From positions 1-42,838 of the forward strand of contig JAPPGM010000080.1 in assembly GCA_028874995.1 (NCBI GenBank): a stretch of 42,838 nt of DNA, written 5' to 3'. This DNA is from Gemmatimonadota bacterium (GTDB lineage: Bacteria; Gemmatimonadota; Gemmatimonadetes; Longimicrobiales; Gaopeijiaceae). The first letter of the stretch is position 1; each line of letters begins with the position of its first letter. The translations under genes were made by a program, and so were the position numbers. The notes beneath the pieces are model-generated. The model made no database searches, was not told the DNA's origin, and saw only the letters and a program-made list of their open reading frames with translations. Positions 1-7,745 of this stretch are shown here, in pieces.

Positions 1-1861
1 TCCGCTGCACGTCGCTCTGCGCGTACATGCTGATCCAGTTCATCGTCCCGGCGCCCGAGCTGATCGCCTTGAAGCGGTCGGTCTGGGTGAGAATCCAGTT
101 GGACCAGTGGCCGCCGGCGCTCCAGCCCAGCGCACCCATCCGGTCCCCGTCCACGATGCCCTGGTCGATCAGGTAGTCCACGCCGGTCATGATGTCCTCG
201 TAGCCGAGCGTGAAGTAGTCGCCGACGATGTCCGTGCGGTGCTCGTTTCCGTAGTTGCGCGAGCCGCGGTAGTTGGGCTTGAGGACCGCGTACCCGGCCC
301 CCGCGTAGACCTGCGAGCTGTAGCCCCCGTTGAAACGCAGCACGTCGGCCGACGCCGGTCCCCCGTGGATCGCGACGATCAGCGGATACCGGGTCCCCTC
401 CACGTAGCCGACCGGGTAGACGAGGACGCCCCCGACCATCTTCCCGTCCGACGAGCGCCAGTTGATCTCGACCTCATCGCCCAGCGCGATATCGCGCACC
501 TGCGGGTTGACGTCCACGAGCTGTGTCCACGCCGAGCGGTCGGGCACGTCGTCCACCCTCGCCACAGTGAACACGGTGGGCGGCGTCTTCGGGTCGCTGT
601 AGCCGATGAGGATCGTGCCGGTGTCGTCATCGCGCGACACCGACAGCGCCGCCCGCTCCTCCGTGAGCTGGCGGACCGCGCCCGTCTCGATGTCGAGCGC
701 GTGCAGCTGCGTGGTCACGGTGACACCCGCGTTGAAGTAAATCGTCTTCGAGTCGCCGGACCAGAAACCGACGCTGGAGCTCTGGTCGAAATCGGCCCCG
801 AGCTTGCGGAGCGCGCCCCCGCGGTCGGCGACTTCGCGGATGTACACGCGGTTATCGGTCATCGTGTAGCGCTCCATGTTGTCCGGCGCCGAAAAGGCGA
901 TCCAGCGGCCATCGGGCGAGAAGCTCAGCCCGCCCTCGCCGACCTCGTAGTTGTCGGTGAGGCGCTCGATCTCGCCGGTGGCAACTTCCATCAGGTAGAG
1001 GTCGGCGTAGAGCCGCGACGCCGTGATGTTGCGCTCGTACCGCGCGGGCGAGCCGCCGGTGATGCCGATCCAGCGGCCGTCATCCGAGATCGTGAAGTTG
1101 TCGACGCTGTAGGACGGGTCGTCGTTCTCGCGCCTCTCGTCGGCCGTGGCAACCTCCACGCTCCACAGGCTCGACAGCGGCGTGACCGCGTTGCGGATGT
1201 CGACGGTGAAGCCCTCTTCACGCCGTTTCTTCTCGTCCTCGTCGAACGAGTCGGGGCGCGTGAAGTAGATGCGGCTGCCGTCGGGGGAGAAGTCCCATCG
1301 GGCGACGCCCGCCTCGCCATCGGTGAGCTGCTCCGGCTCAGCCCCCGCTAGGTCATCGGCCGCAAGCCGGTAGAGCTGCTGCTGCCCGCTCTCACCGGAG
1401 CGATAGACCAGCCAGCGCCCTCCGGGGCTGAACGCGTAGCCCGAGACGCCTTCCTTCGCGTCGGTGATCTTCCGGGCCTCCCCGCCGTCGTGCCGCATCA
1501 TGTAGAGCTGGTTCGAGTCCCCGTCGCGGTTGGACGAGAAGACGAAGAACGACCCGTCCGGGGCCCAGGCCGGACTCGTTTCGTTCTTGTCCTCCGTGTA
1601 GGTGAGCCGCCGGGCCGACGGCAGGCCATCGCGCAGCGACACCAGGTGGATGTCGGTCTGGGACTCGGCCTTCTCCCAGTCGGGGGTGGTGACGGTGTAC
1701 AGCATCCACGTCCCGTCCGGACTCGGCGTCCAGGAACCGGCGCGCCTGAACTCCTGCACGTCCATGAAGGTGAGGGGCCGTTGCTGGGCGGTGGCGGGCG
1801 CGTGGAGCGGTGCCGCGAGGGCCGTGGCGGAGAGGGTGAGGGGGATGAGAATGAGACGCAT
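1..1861 (-). CDS. Secreted S9-family (prolyl oligopeptidase/DPP-IV-like) peptidase, 3' end outside window
   Basis: Serine exopeptidase or oligopeptidase, probably periplasmic and used to break down peptides. The ATG at 1861 opens a signal peptide (MRLILIPLTLSATALAAPLHA, then a TAQQ region). A long beta-propeller with PD40/WD40-like repeats follows (for example SPDGRWIAFSAPDN and SPGGRWLVYRSGE). The alpha/beta-hydrolase part has an HGGPAS oxyanion segment and the nucleophile motif GWSAGG with Ser581. The frame stays open to base 1, so the catalytic Asp and His lie outside. The start is supported by AAAGGAA at 1868-1874, six bases upstream; this site sits inside the end of the preceding toxin gene, whose stop is only 3 bases away. 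Co-transcription with the toxin-antitoxin pair is therefore likely. The family is clear; the exact peptide specificity is not. Confidence 0.9.
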   Translation of the reverse strand, partial: MRLILIPLTLSATALAAPLHAPATAQQRPLTFMDVQEFRRAGSWTPSPDGTWMLYTVTTPDWEKAESQTDIHLVSLRDGLPSARRLTYTEDKNETSPAWAPDGSFFVFSSNRDGDSNQLYMMRHDGGEARKITDAKEGVSGYAFSPGGRWLVYRSGESGQQQLYRLAADDLAGAEPEQLTDGEAGVARWDFSPDGSRIYFTRPDSFDEDEKKRREEGFTVDIRNAVTPLSSLWSVEVATADERRENDDPSYSVDNFTISDDGRWIGITGGSPARYERNITASRLYADLYLMEVATGEIERLTDNYEVGEGGLSFSPDGRWIAFSAPDNMERYTMTDNRVYIREVADRGGALRKLGADFDQSSSVGFWSGDSKTIYFNAGVTVTTQLHALDIETGAVRQLTEERAALSVSRDDDTGTILIGYSDPKTPPTVFTVARVDDVPDRSAWTQLVDVNPQVRDIALGDEVEINWRSSDGKMVGGVLVYPVGYVEGTRYPLIVAIHGGPASADVLRFNGGYSSQVYAGAGYAVLKPNYRGSRNYGNEHRTDIVGDYFTLGYEDIMTGVDYLIDQGIVDGDRMGALGWSAGGHWSNWILTQTDRFKAISSGAGTMNWISMYAQSDVQR

Positions 1862-1864
1862 TGC

Positions 1865-2302
1865 CTATTCCTTTCGCCAGGGATTGACCGTCTTGACACC
1901 TGTGTTCCGAAAGTCCCCATCGTTTCGGGTCACGATCGCCAGGCCGTGGCTCACCGCCGTACCGGCGAGCATGGCGTCCGGCAGGTGATGGTCGAGCGAT
2001 TCGCCGCGGCACCGCTTTTCTTCCATGATGCGGGCACCCTGGGCGGCATCGGCGGCGCTCCAATCGAGGACCCGGTCTTCGAAGATGCTGTTTACGAGAT
2101 CCCGAAAGCGCCGGGCCAGGTCCTCGCGCCGGTGTTCGTGGTCCAGACGGCCGATCCCGTTGAGGATCTCCCAGACCGTGATGGCACTCAGATGCAGTCG
2201 CTCGCTCGCGACACCGTCAAGGAATCGTGCGACTCGCGGCTCCGGGTGCGGGCGCATCATTTCCGAGACGACGCTCGCGTCCAGCAGCCAGGCCACCGGC
2301 AA
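1865..2302 (-). CDS. vapC: PIN-domain toxin (VapC/FitB-like ribonuclease)
   Basis: Predicted Mg-dependent endoribonuclease toxin of a type II toxin-antitoxin module. A 145-residue PIN domain fills the whole protein: acidic residues D8 (LLDAS), E45 (ITVWEI), D109 (LPDAMLAGTA) and the TRNDGDF block at 125-131 match the PIN active site. The FitB-like ending (TRN-DF, then NPW) is typical. The start is a TTG directly abutting the TAG stop of the antitoxin gene; a GTG two codons later (2296) is an alternative. Translation is thus coupled to the antitoxin. Which RNA it cuts cannot be told from the sequence. Confidence 0.9.
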   Translation of the reverse strand: MPVAWLLDASVVSEMMRPHPEPRVARFLDGVASERLHLSAITVWEILNGIGRLDHEHRREDLARRFRDLVNSIFEDRVLDWSAADAAQGARIMEEKRCRGESLDHHLPDAMLAGTAVSHGLAIVTRNDGDFRNTGVKTVNPWRKE

Positions 2303-2554
2303 CTACTCCACTTCCCGGAATTCGACCGGCCGAGACCCGTAACCCCTGCGCAAGGGCAGTTCAACTCCGTGTTCCGGGCCGAAGTATCGGCTGAAAGCCT
2401 CGGAAGGGCGCATGCGGCGGCGGGACGCCTCTCTCCGGTCGCGGATCATCCGGCGTACGAATTCCTCCATCGAGACGCCGGCGAGCCGAGCCTCGCTCTT
2501 GAGCCACGCCTTGTCACCCGGGTCCATCCGGCGAACGGTGATCGCGGCACTCAT
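2303..2554 (-). CDS. Ribbon-helix-helix antitoxin (FitA/VapB-like)
   Basis: 83-residue antitoxin expected to bind the adjacent PIN toxin and repress its own promoter. The N-terminus (AAITVRRMDPGDKAWLKSEA, then GVSMEEFVRRMI) has the beta-strand then two-helix pattern of Arc/FitA-type ribbon-helix-helix proteins. The basic, proline-containing C-terminal tail would wrap the toxin. The ATG at 2554 has GAAGGGA about 12 bases upstream, a long but usable spacing. A strong promoter with palindromes in its spacer lies at 2652-2680. Confidence 0.85.
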   Translation of the reverse strand: MSAAITVRRMDPGDKAWLKSEARLAGVSMEEFVRRMIRDRREASRRRMRPSEAFSRYFGPEHGVELPLRRGYGSRPVEFREVE

Positions 2555-2651
2555 CTGGGCGGCATCCCTTCAAACTGGCGATCCCGGCACCCCGGCGGGG
2601 GTCGCGGCGGAGAATCCGTGGCGGTTTGCGGAAAGGATCCGGAGGGAACCT

Positions 2652-2680
2652 AGAATAGTGCTAGCACATTGTGCTGTCAA
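2652..2680 (-). promoter_or_regulatory. Promoter of the FitA/VapC-like operon with operator in the spacer
   Basis: On the minus strand: TTGACA (2675-2680), 17-base spacer, TATTCT (2652-2657). The spacer consists of two overlapping perfect palindromes, GCACAATGTGC (2664-2674) and GTGCTAGCAC (2658-2667). A dimeric repressor bound here would cover the whole core promoter. Predicted transcription start is near 2645, giving a leader of about 90 bases. Autorepression by the ribbon-helix-helix antitoxin is inferred; the TGCTAGCA core resembles the reported FitA operator half-site. Confidence 0.75.
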
Positions 2681-2715
2681 TGTGGGAATAGCCGCCGTGC
2701 GGGCTCGCCGGCGGT

Positions 2716-3813
2716 TCAGTCGTCGTCCTCCTCCCCGAGCCGCCGCGCGATCCGGTTGAGCTTCGGCCCGATCGACGACATCACCGCGGCGAACAGGACG
2801 ACCGCCCAGCCCGCCGAAAGGATGAGGTGGGCGCCGACGAGTACCCGTGCGCCGACCGAAGCCGGCACCACGGCAATGAAGTCCTGGCCGAGCGCGGTGA
2901 AAAACGAGAAGGACAGCCAATCGGTGATCCCGGCACCCTCTGCGGCGCCGTCGAAACCGGCGGGGCTGAAGCGCCCCAGCATTCCGTAGAATCCGGCGAA
3001 CAGGACAATGATCGTCAGGTAGCCGATCGCGAACCCGCCGATCGGGACCCACATGACGCGCAGGTAGTCGGCGAGCTGGCCGTACACCTGAAGGCGCGGG
3101 CGAAGCCAGGTGATCGCGGTGCGCCCAAGGAGAAACGCCGCCGCCGGCAACACCAGCAGCGCGAGGGGCACGAGCAGGACCACGTCCCATATCGTCGCAC
3201 CTTCATCCGCCACCCCTAGCGCGAGCAGCACGATCAGGACGACCGGCAGCGCGACCGCACCCAGGAACAGCAGCCGAGGCGGCCGCGCATCGCGCCATCC
3301 TTCGCGGCGGTGGCAGAGAACGCCGACGAGCAACGTCGTCCAGGGCACCACCACGACCGGAAGGAGCATCGCGAAAAAGGCCTCCCGGACGCCTTCCGGA
3401 AAGGGTTGCGACACCAGCACGGAGGGACAGAGCCCCAGTGAAAGCAGGACCGCTACGACTAGCACCTCCCGGCGCACGTCCCGGTACCCGGAAAGCGATG
3501 ACCCCCCGATTCCGTCGATCAGACCGACCGCCAGTGCAAGGACAGGCAGGATGAGAAAAGCCCACCCGTCGTAGGGGAGGATGCTGTCGATCAGCACGGC
3601 GGCAACGCCGACGATCGAGCCGATCAGGATGCCGGTCCACGGGCCGCGCCCCCAGCCTCCGCGCAGCCCGACGCCCGCACCGACCGCGATCCCGTAGCCC
3701 GCTCCCAGCAGCACATCGGCATGAGCCCCGGTGATGGCGTAGCCGAAGGGGACGACGACGAGGGTCACGGCGGCCGCAATCCGGAGGACCAGCCAGATCG
3801 ACCGTGCCAGCAC
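2716..3813 (-). CDS. Multi-pass membrane protein with degenerate channel-like C-terminus (paralog 2)
   Basis: Unrecognised inner-membrane protein of about 365 residues with roughly eight hydrophobic segments. It is a clear paralog of the gene immediately upstream (shared blocks: VVPFGYAITG, GSSLSGYRD, LCHRREGWRD, YLRVMWVPIGGFA, ASVGARVLVGAHLILS). The last ~100 residues read as outer helix, re-entrant FSFFTALGQDF segment and inner helix, as in two-helix ion-channel modules, but the GYG filter is absent. The start chosen is GTG 3813, because VLARSIW aligns with MLNHSIW at the start of the paralog; it lies 4 bases after the paralog's stop. A GTG at 3864 with GGAAG upstream would add 17 residues. 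Channel function is not shown. Confidence 0.75.
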   Translation of the reverse strand: MLARSIWLVLRIAAAVTLVVVPFGYAITGAHADVLLGAGYGIAVGAGVGLRGGWGRGPWTGILIGSIVGVAAVLIDSILPYDGWAFLILPVLALAVGLIDGIGGSSLSGYRDVRREVLVVAVLLSLGLCPSVLVSQPFPEGVREAFFAMLLPVVVVPWTTLLVGVLCHRREGWRDARPPRLLFLGAVALPVVLIVLLALGVADEGATIWDVVLLVPLALLVLPAAAFLLGRTAITWLRPRLQVYGQLADYLRVMWVPIGGFAIGYLTIIVLFAGFYGMLGRFSPAGFDGAAEGAGITDWLSFSFFTALGQDFIAVVPASVGARVLVGAHLILSAGWAVVLFAAVMSSIGPKLNRIARRLGEEDDD

Positions 3814-3817
3814 TCCC

Positions 3818-4936
3818 CTATCCACGGGAAGTCGCCCCGGTCGGGGAGTCGTCGCTGCCCTCACCGTCTTCCACTGCGAGGCGCCGCGCGATCCGGTCCA
3901 GCTTGGGTCCGATGGATGACATCACCGCCGCGAACAGCACCAGCGCCCACCCCACCGAGAGGATCAGGTGGGCGCCGACCAGGACCCGCGCACCGACCGA
4001 AGCCGGGGCGAAGTTCGCGTAGTCCTGGGCAAGGGCGTTGAAGAAGGAGAAGGACAGCCACTCCGTGATCCCGCCTCCGGCGCCGGCAAACGCACCGGGT
4101 TGAAAGCGTTCCAGCATGCCGTAGAACCCGGCGAACACGACGATGATCGTCAGGTAGCCGACTGCGAACCCGCCGATCGGGACCCACATGACGCGGAGGT
4201 AGTCGGCGAGGTGGCCGTACACCCGCAGGCGCGGCTGGAGCCAGGTAATGACGACTCGTCCCAGAAGAAACGCCGTCGCGGACAGCGCCACCAGCCAGAT
4301 GGTCGTGAAACCCGCCGCTTGCAGGATCGGAAGGAAAGCCCGGGTCAAGCGACCATATCGGATCTCCTCGGAGAGCATCAGGAAGAGCAAGGGGGCCAAC
4401 GTTGCAACCGCACCGAGGACCAGGAGCCGGGGAGGACGCGGGTCGCGCCATCCCTCGCGGCGGTGGCACAGAAGGCCGGCGATGAGCGCCATCCAGGGCA
4501 TGCACCCGAGGGGAGTCAGGGCGAAGCGCACCCCGCCGGACGCGATCTGGACGGGGAGCAGCCCCAGGGTGAGGAGCGCGGATGCGATGAACGTCTCGCG
4601 GCTGATGTCCCGATATCCGGAGAGGGATGACCCGCGGAGCCCGTCGATCAGGCCGACCGCCAGGCCAAGCGCGGGCGGGACGATGATTGCGAACCCCGTG
4701 ACGTGGCCCGCGATCAGCGAGGTGGCGATCCCGACGATCGTGCCGATCAGGACGCCGGTCCACGTGCCGCTCCGCGAACCTCCCCGAAGGCCGACGCCCA
4801 CGCCGACCGCGAGGCCGCAACCCGCTCCCTTCAGGACATCGGAGTGGTCCCCCGTGATTGCGTAGCCGAAGGGCACGACGATGAGGGCGACCGGGGCCGC
4901 AATCGCGAGCGCGCGCCAGATCGAATGGTTCAGCAT
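3818..4936 (-). CDS. Multi-pass membrane protein with degenerate channel-like C-terminus (paralog 1)
   Basis: 372-residue membrane protein with glycine-rich early segments (GAGCGLAVGVGVGLRGG), about eight hydrophobic stretches and a short acidic cytoplasmic-looking tail. The C-terminal third (GYLTIIVVFAGFYGML, then WLSFSFFNALAQDYANFAPAS, then VLVGAHLILSVGWALVLF) aligns without gaps to Ion_trans_2 pores; the filter positions GYGD become DYAN. The conserved CHRREGWRD loop between helices is charged and shared with the downstream paralog. The ATG at 4936 lacks its own ribosome site but overlaps the stop of a 23-codon ORF (ATGCTGA), so translational coupling is likely. Function unknown. Confidence 0.8.
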   Translation of the reverse strand: MLNHSIWRALAIAAPVALIVVPFGYAITGDHSDVLKGAGCGLAVGVGVGLRGGSRSGTWTGVLIGTIVGIATSLIAGHVTGFAIIVPPALGLAVGLIDGLRGSSLSGYRDISRETFIASALLTLGLLPVQIASGGVRFALTPLGCMPWMALIAGLLCHRREGWRDPRPPRLLVLGAVATLAPLLFLMLSEEIRYGRLTRAFLPILQAAGFTTIWLVALSATAFLLGRVVITWLQPRLRVYGHLADYLRVMWVPIGGFAVGYLTIIVVFAGFYGMLERFQPGAFAGAGGGITEWLSFSFFNALAQDYANFAPASVGARVLVGAHLILSVGWALVLFAAVMSSIGPKLDRIARRLAVEDGEGSDDSPTGATSRG

Positions 4937-5001
4937 TCGTAGCCGGAGATGGCGTTGCCGGGGCCGCGAATCGGCAGGTCCAACTGTGTGGCGGGTGTCA
5001 C
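4930..5001 (-). CDS. 23-residue micro-ORF, translationally coupled leader or peptide
   Basis: A GTG at 5001 follows a perfect AGGAGGT (5009-5015) by 7 bases. The ORF encodes a 23-residue peptide ending LDLPIRGPGNAISGYEC, and its TGA overlaps the ATG of the channel-like membrane gene. No homolog is recognised. The ribosome site is the best in the window, which argues for real translation. Either the act of translating it controls the downstream genes, or the peptide itself has a role; its single Cys is C-terminal. In the same frame an upstream ATG at 5058 would give 42 residues, but it lacks a ribosome site and lies within the predicted -10 region. Confidence 0.55.
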   Translation of the reverse strand: MTPATQLDLPIRGPGNAISGYEC

Positions 5002-5008
5002 GGTTGCC

Positions 5009-5015
5009 ACCTCCT
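5009..5015 (-). promoter_or_regulatory. Perfect Shine-Dalgarno sequence of the micro-ORF
   Basis: Minus-strand AGGAGGT is fully complementary to the usual 16S anti-SD. It lies 7 bases before GTG 5001. Most other genes in this window have weaker sites or none. Confidence 0.7.
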
Positions 5016-5055
5016 CCACCCTTGCTGGAACGGAAAACGGAGAAGCACCAGGTAG

Positions 5056-5084
5056 CATATGGGATGCATGGTCTGTTCCGTCAA
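5056..5084 (-). promoter_or_regulatory. Predicted promoter of the micro-ORF/channel-like gene operon
   Basis: On the minus strand: TTGACG (5079-5084), 17 bases, CATATG (5056-5061); TATGCT (5054-5059) with a 19-base spacer is an alternative -10. The start site would be near 5048, leaving a leader of about 47 bases that contains the AGGAGGT site. The order promoter, ribosome site, micro-ORF, membrane gene is coherent. Confidence 0.5.
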
Positions 5085-5188
5085 TGGTGGGGGCTTCAGG
5101 CGGACGGTCGGGCGCCCGGGGGCTGAAGCGTGGGACGGTGCGGACGGTCACGCCAGCGCGAATCGCGGCGAACGGCTTATCTTCCAGA

Positions 5189-6727
5189 ATGGTGTCTTCC
5201 TTCTACCTGACCACACCCATCTACTACGCGTCGGGCGAGCCCCATCTGGGCCACGCCTACACCACCATTCTGGCCGACGTGATCGCGCGCTACCGGCGGC
5301 GCGCGGGCCAGAACGTTCTCTTCCTCACGGGGACCGACGAGCACGGGCAGAAGATTCAGGAGGCGGCCGCCGAGCAGGGGATGTCGCCGCTGGAGCTGTG
5401 CGATCTCATGGCGGGGCGCTTCGAGGAAGCGTGGGAGGACCTCGGCATCTCGCACGACCGCTTCATCCGCACGACCGAGGCCGAGCACCGCGCGGTGGTC
5501 ACGGCGCTGCTGGAGCGCCTGCACGACAACGGGCACATCTACGAAGCCGAGTACGCCGGGTGGTACTCGGTGGGGCAGGAGCGCTACTTCACCGAGAAGG
5601 AGATCGGCCCCGACCGCGTGGACCCGATTGCCGGGGGGCCGGTGGAGCGCATCCGCGAGACGAACTGGTTCTTCCGCATGAGTGACTTCCAGGAGCGGCT
5701 GATCCGGCACATCGAGGAGAACCCCGACTGGATCGTGCCGGCGACGCGCCGCAACGAGGTGCTGGGGTTCCTCGCCCAACCGCTGGCCGATCTGTCCATT
5801 TCCCGGCCCCGCTCGCGCATACACTGGGGCATTCCGTTGCCGTGGGACTCCGGACAGGTCTGCTACGTCTGGGTGGACGCGCTGACCAACTACGTGACCG
5901 CGTCGGGCGCCATCGACCCGGCGGCCCCCAGGGAGAAGCGCGGTTTCGGTGATCTGCGGCCGTCTCGCTGGCCCGCCGATGTGCACCTCATGGGCAAGGA
6001 CATCCTGACCACGCACGCGGTCTACTGGCCCACGCTGCTGATGGGCGCGGACCTGCCGCTGCCCCGCAGGATCCTGGCCCACGGCTGGTGGGTGGTCGGC
6101 GACACCAAGATGTCCAAGTCGCTCGGCAACGTGGTGGACCCTCTGGACCTGCGGGAGCGGTTCGGCACCGGCGCCGTGCGCTGGTACCTGATGCGCGAGA
6201 TGGCCACCGGCCAGGACGCGTCGTACACCCCCGACCGATTCCTGACCCGGTACGACGAACTCTCCAACATCCTGGGCAACCTCGCCCACCGTACCCTGTC
6301 CATGGTGAAGAGGTACCGAGGAGGTGTCGTCCCCGATGCGTCCGCCGACGGGCTCGCCGCCGAAACGGAGAAGGCGCTGACGGCCTACCGCGACGGATTG
6401 GAGCGCTACCGTCTGCACGAGGGCTTCGCCGCGGCGATGAATCTGGCGAGGGCAGCCAACGGTTTCGTGGAGGCGAAGGAACCCTGGGCGCTGGCGCGCC
6501 ATCCGAAGGGTGGAAACGAGCTCGACCGCACTCTCGCCACGCTCGTTCGAACGCTGGCGGTTCTGGCGGCAATGTTCGAGCCGGTCACCCCGATCAAAGC
6601 CGGTAAGTTGGCCATCCGACTGGGTTTAGGCAGTGTCCCTCTCTTCACCGAGCTGGACGGTTTGCAGGTCGGAGGATGCTCGGTTACCATCGGGTCGCCT
6701 CTCTTCCCCCGGGTGGACCCGGACTGA
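5189..6727 (+). CDS. metG: Methionyl-tRNA synthetase
   Basis: Charges tRNA-Met with methionine using ATP, in the cytoplasm. 512 residues: class Ia Rossmann core with the HIGH-type motif HLGH (19-22) after TTPIYYASGEP, the FLTGTDEHGQK block, the KMSKS motif at 307-311, then an anticodon-binding helical domain. There is no C-terminal tRNA-binding (Arc1p-like) domain, so this is the short form. The connective peptide that usually carries zinc-binding Cys pairs reads YAGWYSVGQERYFTEKE here and has none. The ATG was chosen because homology begins at VSSFYLTTP. No Shine-Dalgarno is visible; TATCTT at 5178-5183 lies where a -10 would produce a leaderless message. Confidence 0.96.
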   Translation: MVSSFYLTTPIYYASGEPHLGHAYTTILADVIARYRRRAGQNVLFLTGTDEHGQKIQEAAAEQGMSPLELCDLMAGRFEEAWEDLGISHDRFIRTTEAEHRAVVTALLERLHDNGHIYEAEYAGWYSVGQERYFTEKEIGPDRVDPIAGGPVERIRETNWFFRMSDFQERLIRHIEENPDWIVPATRRNEVLGFLAQPLADLSISRPRSRIHWGIPLPWDSGQVCYVWVDALTNYVTASGAIDPAAPREKRGFGDLRPSRWPADVHLMGKDILTTHAVYWPTLLMGADLPLPRRILAHGWWVVGDTKMSKSLGNVVDPLDLRERFGTGAVRWYLMREMATGQDASYTPDRFLTRYDELSNILGNLAHRTLSMVKRYRGGVVPDASADGLAAETEKALTAYRDGLERYRLHEGFAAAMNLARAANGFVEAKEPWALARHPKGGNELDRTLATLVRTLAVLAAMFEPVTPIKAGKLAIRLGLGSVPLFTELDGLQVGGCSVTIGSPLFPRVDPD

Positions 6728-6765
6728 CGCCGCCACTCGGAATACAAATCAGGATACACCGATAC

Positions 6766-6794
6766 TTGACCCCGTGGGCATCGATGTGTAAGCT
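6766..6794 (+). promoter_or_regulatory. Candidate promoter of the M23 peptidase gene, near-leaderless
   Basis: TTGACC (6766-6771), 17 bases, TAAGCT (6789-6794). The start codon at 6804 is 9 bases after the -10, so the transcript would carry almost no leader. No ribosome site is present. Confidence 0.4.
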
Positions 6795-6803
6795 ACCGCC
6801 GTA

Positions 6804-7745
6804 ATGAAGCGCGAGAGATGGACCGTCCTGTTCCTGAGGGAAAAGGCGAGCGCCGTGCGGCAGTACTCGCTGCCGACACGCGCTGTTCGCCCGGTATTGG
6901 TGTGTGCAGGTATCATGGCCACCCTGCTGCTGAGCGCCACCGCGTTTCTCGCCTATGATTCCAGCGCGCGGGTTCGCGCCAGCCTCCTGGCACGCGAAAA
7001 CCGGCTTCTGGAGCAGGAGTTGGAGGAGTTCCGCACAAGGGTCGGCAGCTTCGAGACGCAGATCGCCGACCTGGCGGAAAAGGACCGGCAGGTACGGTTG
7101 CTGACGGGACGGGTGGGCATCGACCAGGAAGTGTTCGAGGTGGGGGTGGGCGGTCCCGGATTGCCGGATCCGAGCGAAGGAGAGCTCTGGTCCCTCGATC
7201 CCCAGGCTTCGGAGTTGGCCTACGCGAACCGCTACGATCTCGATGTTCTTGAACGCAAGGCGGATCTGCTGGCGACGAGCTTGGGCGAGACGTTCGCCAT
7301 GGTGGACGACCAGTTGGACCGCCTGGAGGCGATGCCGTCCGTCTACCCGGTCGGCGGGTACCTTTCAAGCCGTTTCAGCCACAGTCGGCTTCACCCCATC
7401 CTCCAGGAATACCTGCCTCACCGGGGCATTGACATAAGCGCAGTCTACGGCACCCGGATCATCGCCTCCGGGCCCGGGATCGTCACCTTCGCCGGCACCA
7501 GGCAGGGTTACGGATACATGGTGGAGATCGACCACGGGTTCGGTGTGATCAGCCGATACGCGCACGCGTCGAAGTTGCTGGTGTACAAGGGCCAGCGCGT
7601 CGAGCGCAAGGAGGTGATCGCCCAGGTCGGGAGTACCGGCACCAGCAGGGCGCCCCACCTTCACTTCGAGATTCACGAAGACGGCAAGGCGGTCAACCCG
7701 ATGAAGTACATGCTGTCGAGTGCCCCGCCGAGAGTGCCGCGCTAG
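6804..7745 (+). CDS. Membrane-anchored M23 (LytM-type) metallopeptidase
   Basis: Predicted peptidoglycan endopeptidase or division/envelope regulator, 313 residues. One transmembrane helix at about 32-52 (PVLVCAGIMATLLLSATAFLAY) is followed by a coiled coil (ENRLLEQELEEFRTRVGSFE), a linker, and a C-terminal LytM domain. Zinc ligands are visible: H206 and D210 in HRGID, and the HLH motif with H285/H287 in APHLHFEIH. The catalytic site therefore looks intact and the enzyme is probably active in the periplasm. A promoter-like element lies just upstream. It stands alone between metG and a lipoprotein gene. Confidence 0.92.
   Translation: MKRERWTVLFLREKASAVRQYSLPTRAVRPVLVCAGIMATLLLSATAFLAYDSSARVRASLLARENRLLEQELEEFRTRVGSFETQIADLAEKDRQVRLLTGRVGIDQEVFEVGVGGPGLPDPSEGELWSLDPQASELAYANRYDLDVLERKADLLATSLGETFAMVDDQLDRLEAMPSVYPVGGYLSSRFSHSRLHPILQEYLPHRGIDISAVYGTRIIASGPGIVTFAGTRQGYGYMVEIDHGFGVISRYAHASKLLVYKGQRVERKEVIAQVGSTGTSRAPHLHFEIHEDGKAVNPMKYMLSSAPPRVPR

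Noticed and set aside
107-1351. Plus-strand open frame over the S9 peptidase
   Set aside because: The minus strand encodes a full propeller and GWSAGG motif; the plus frame has no recognisable content.
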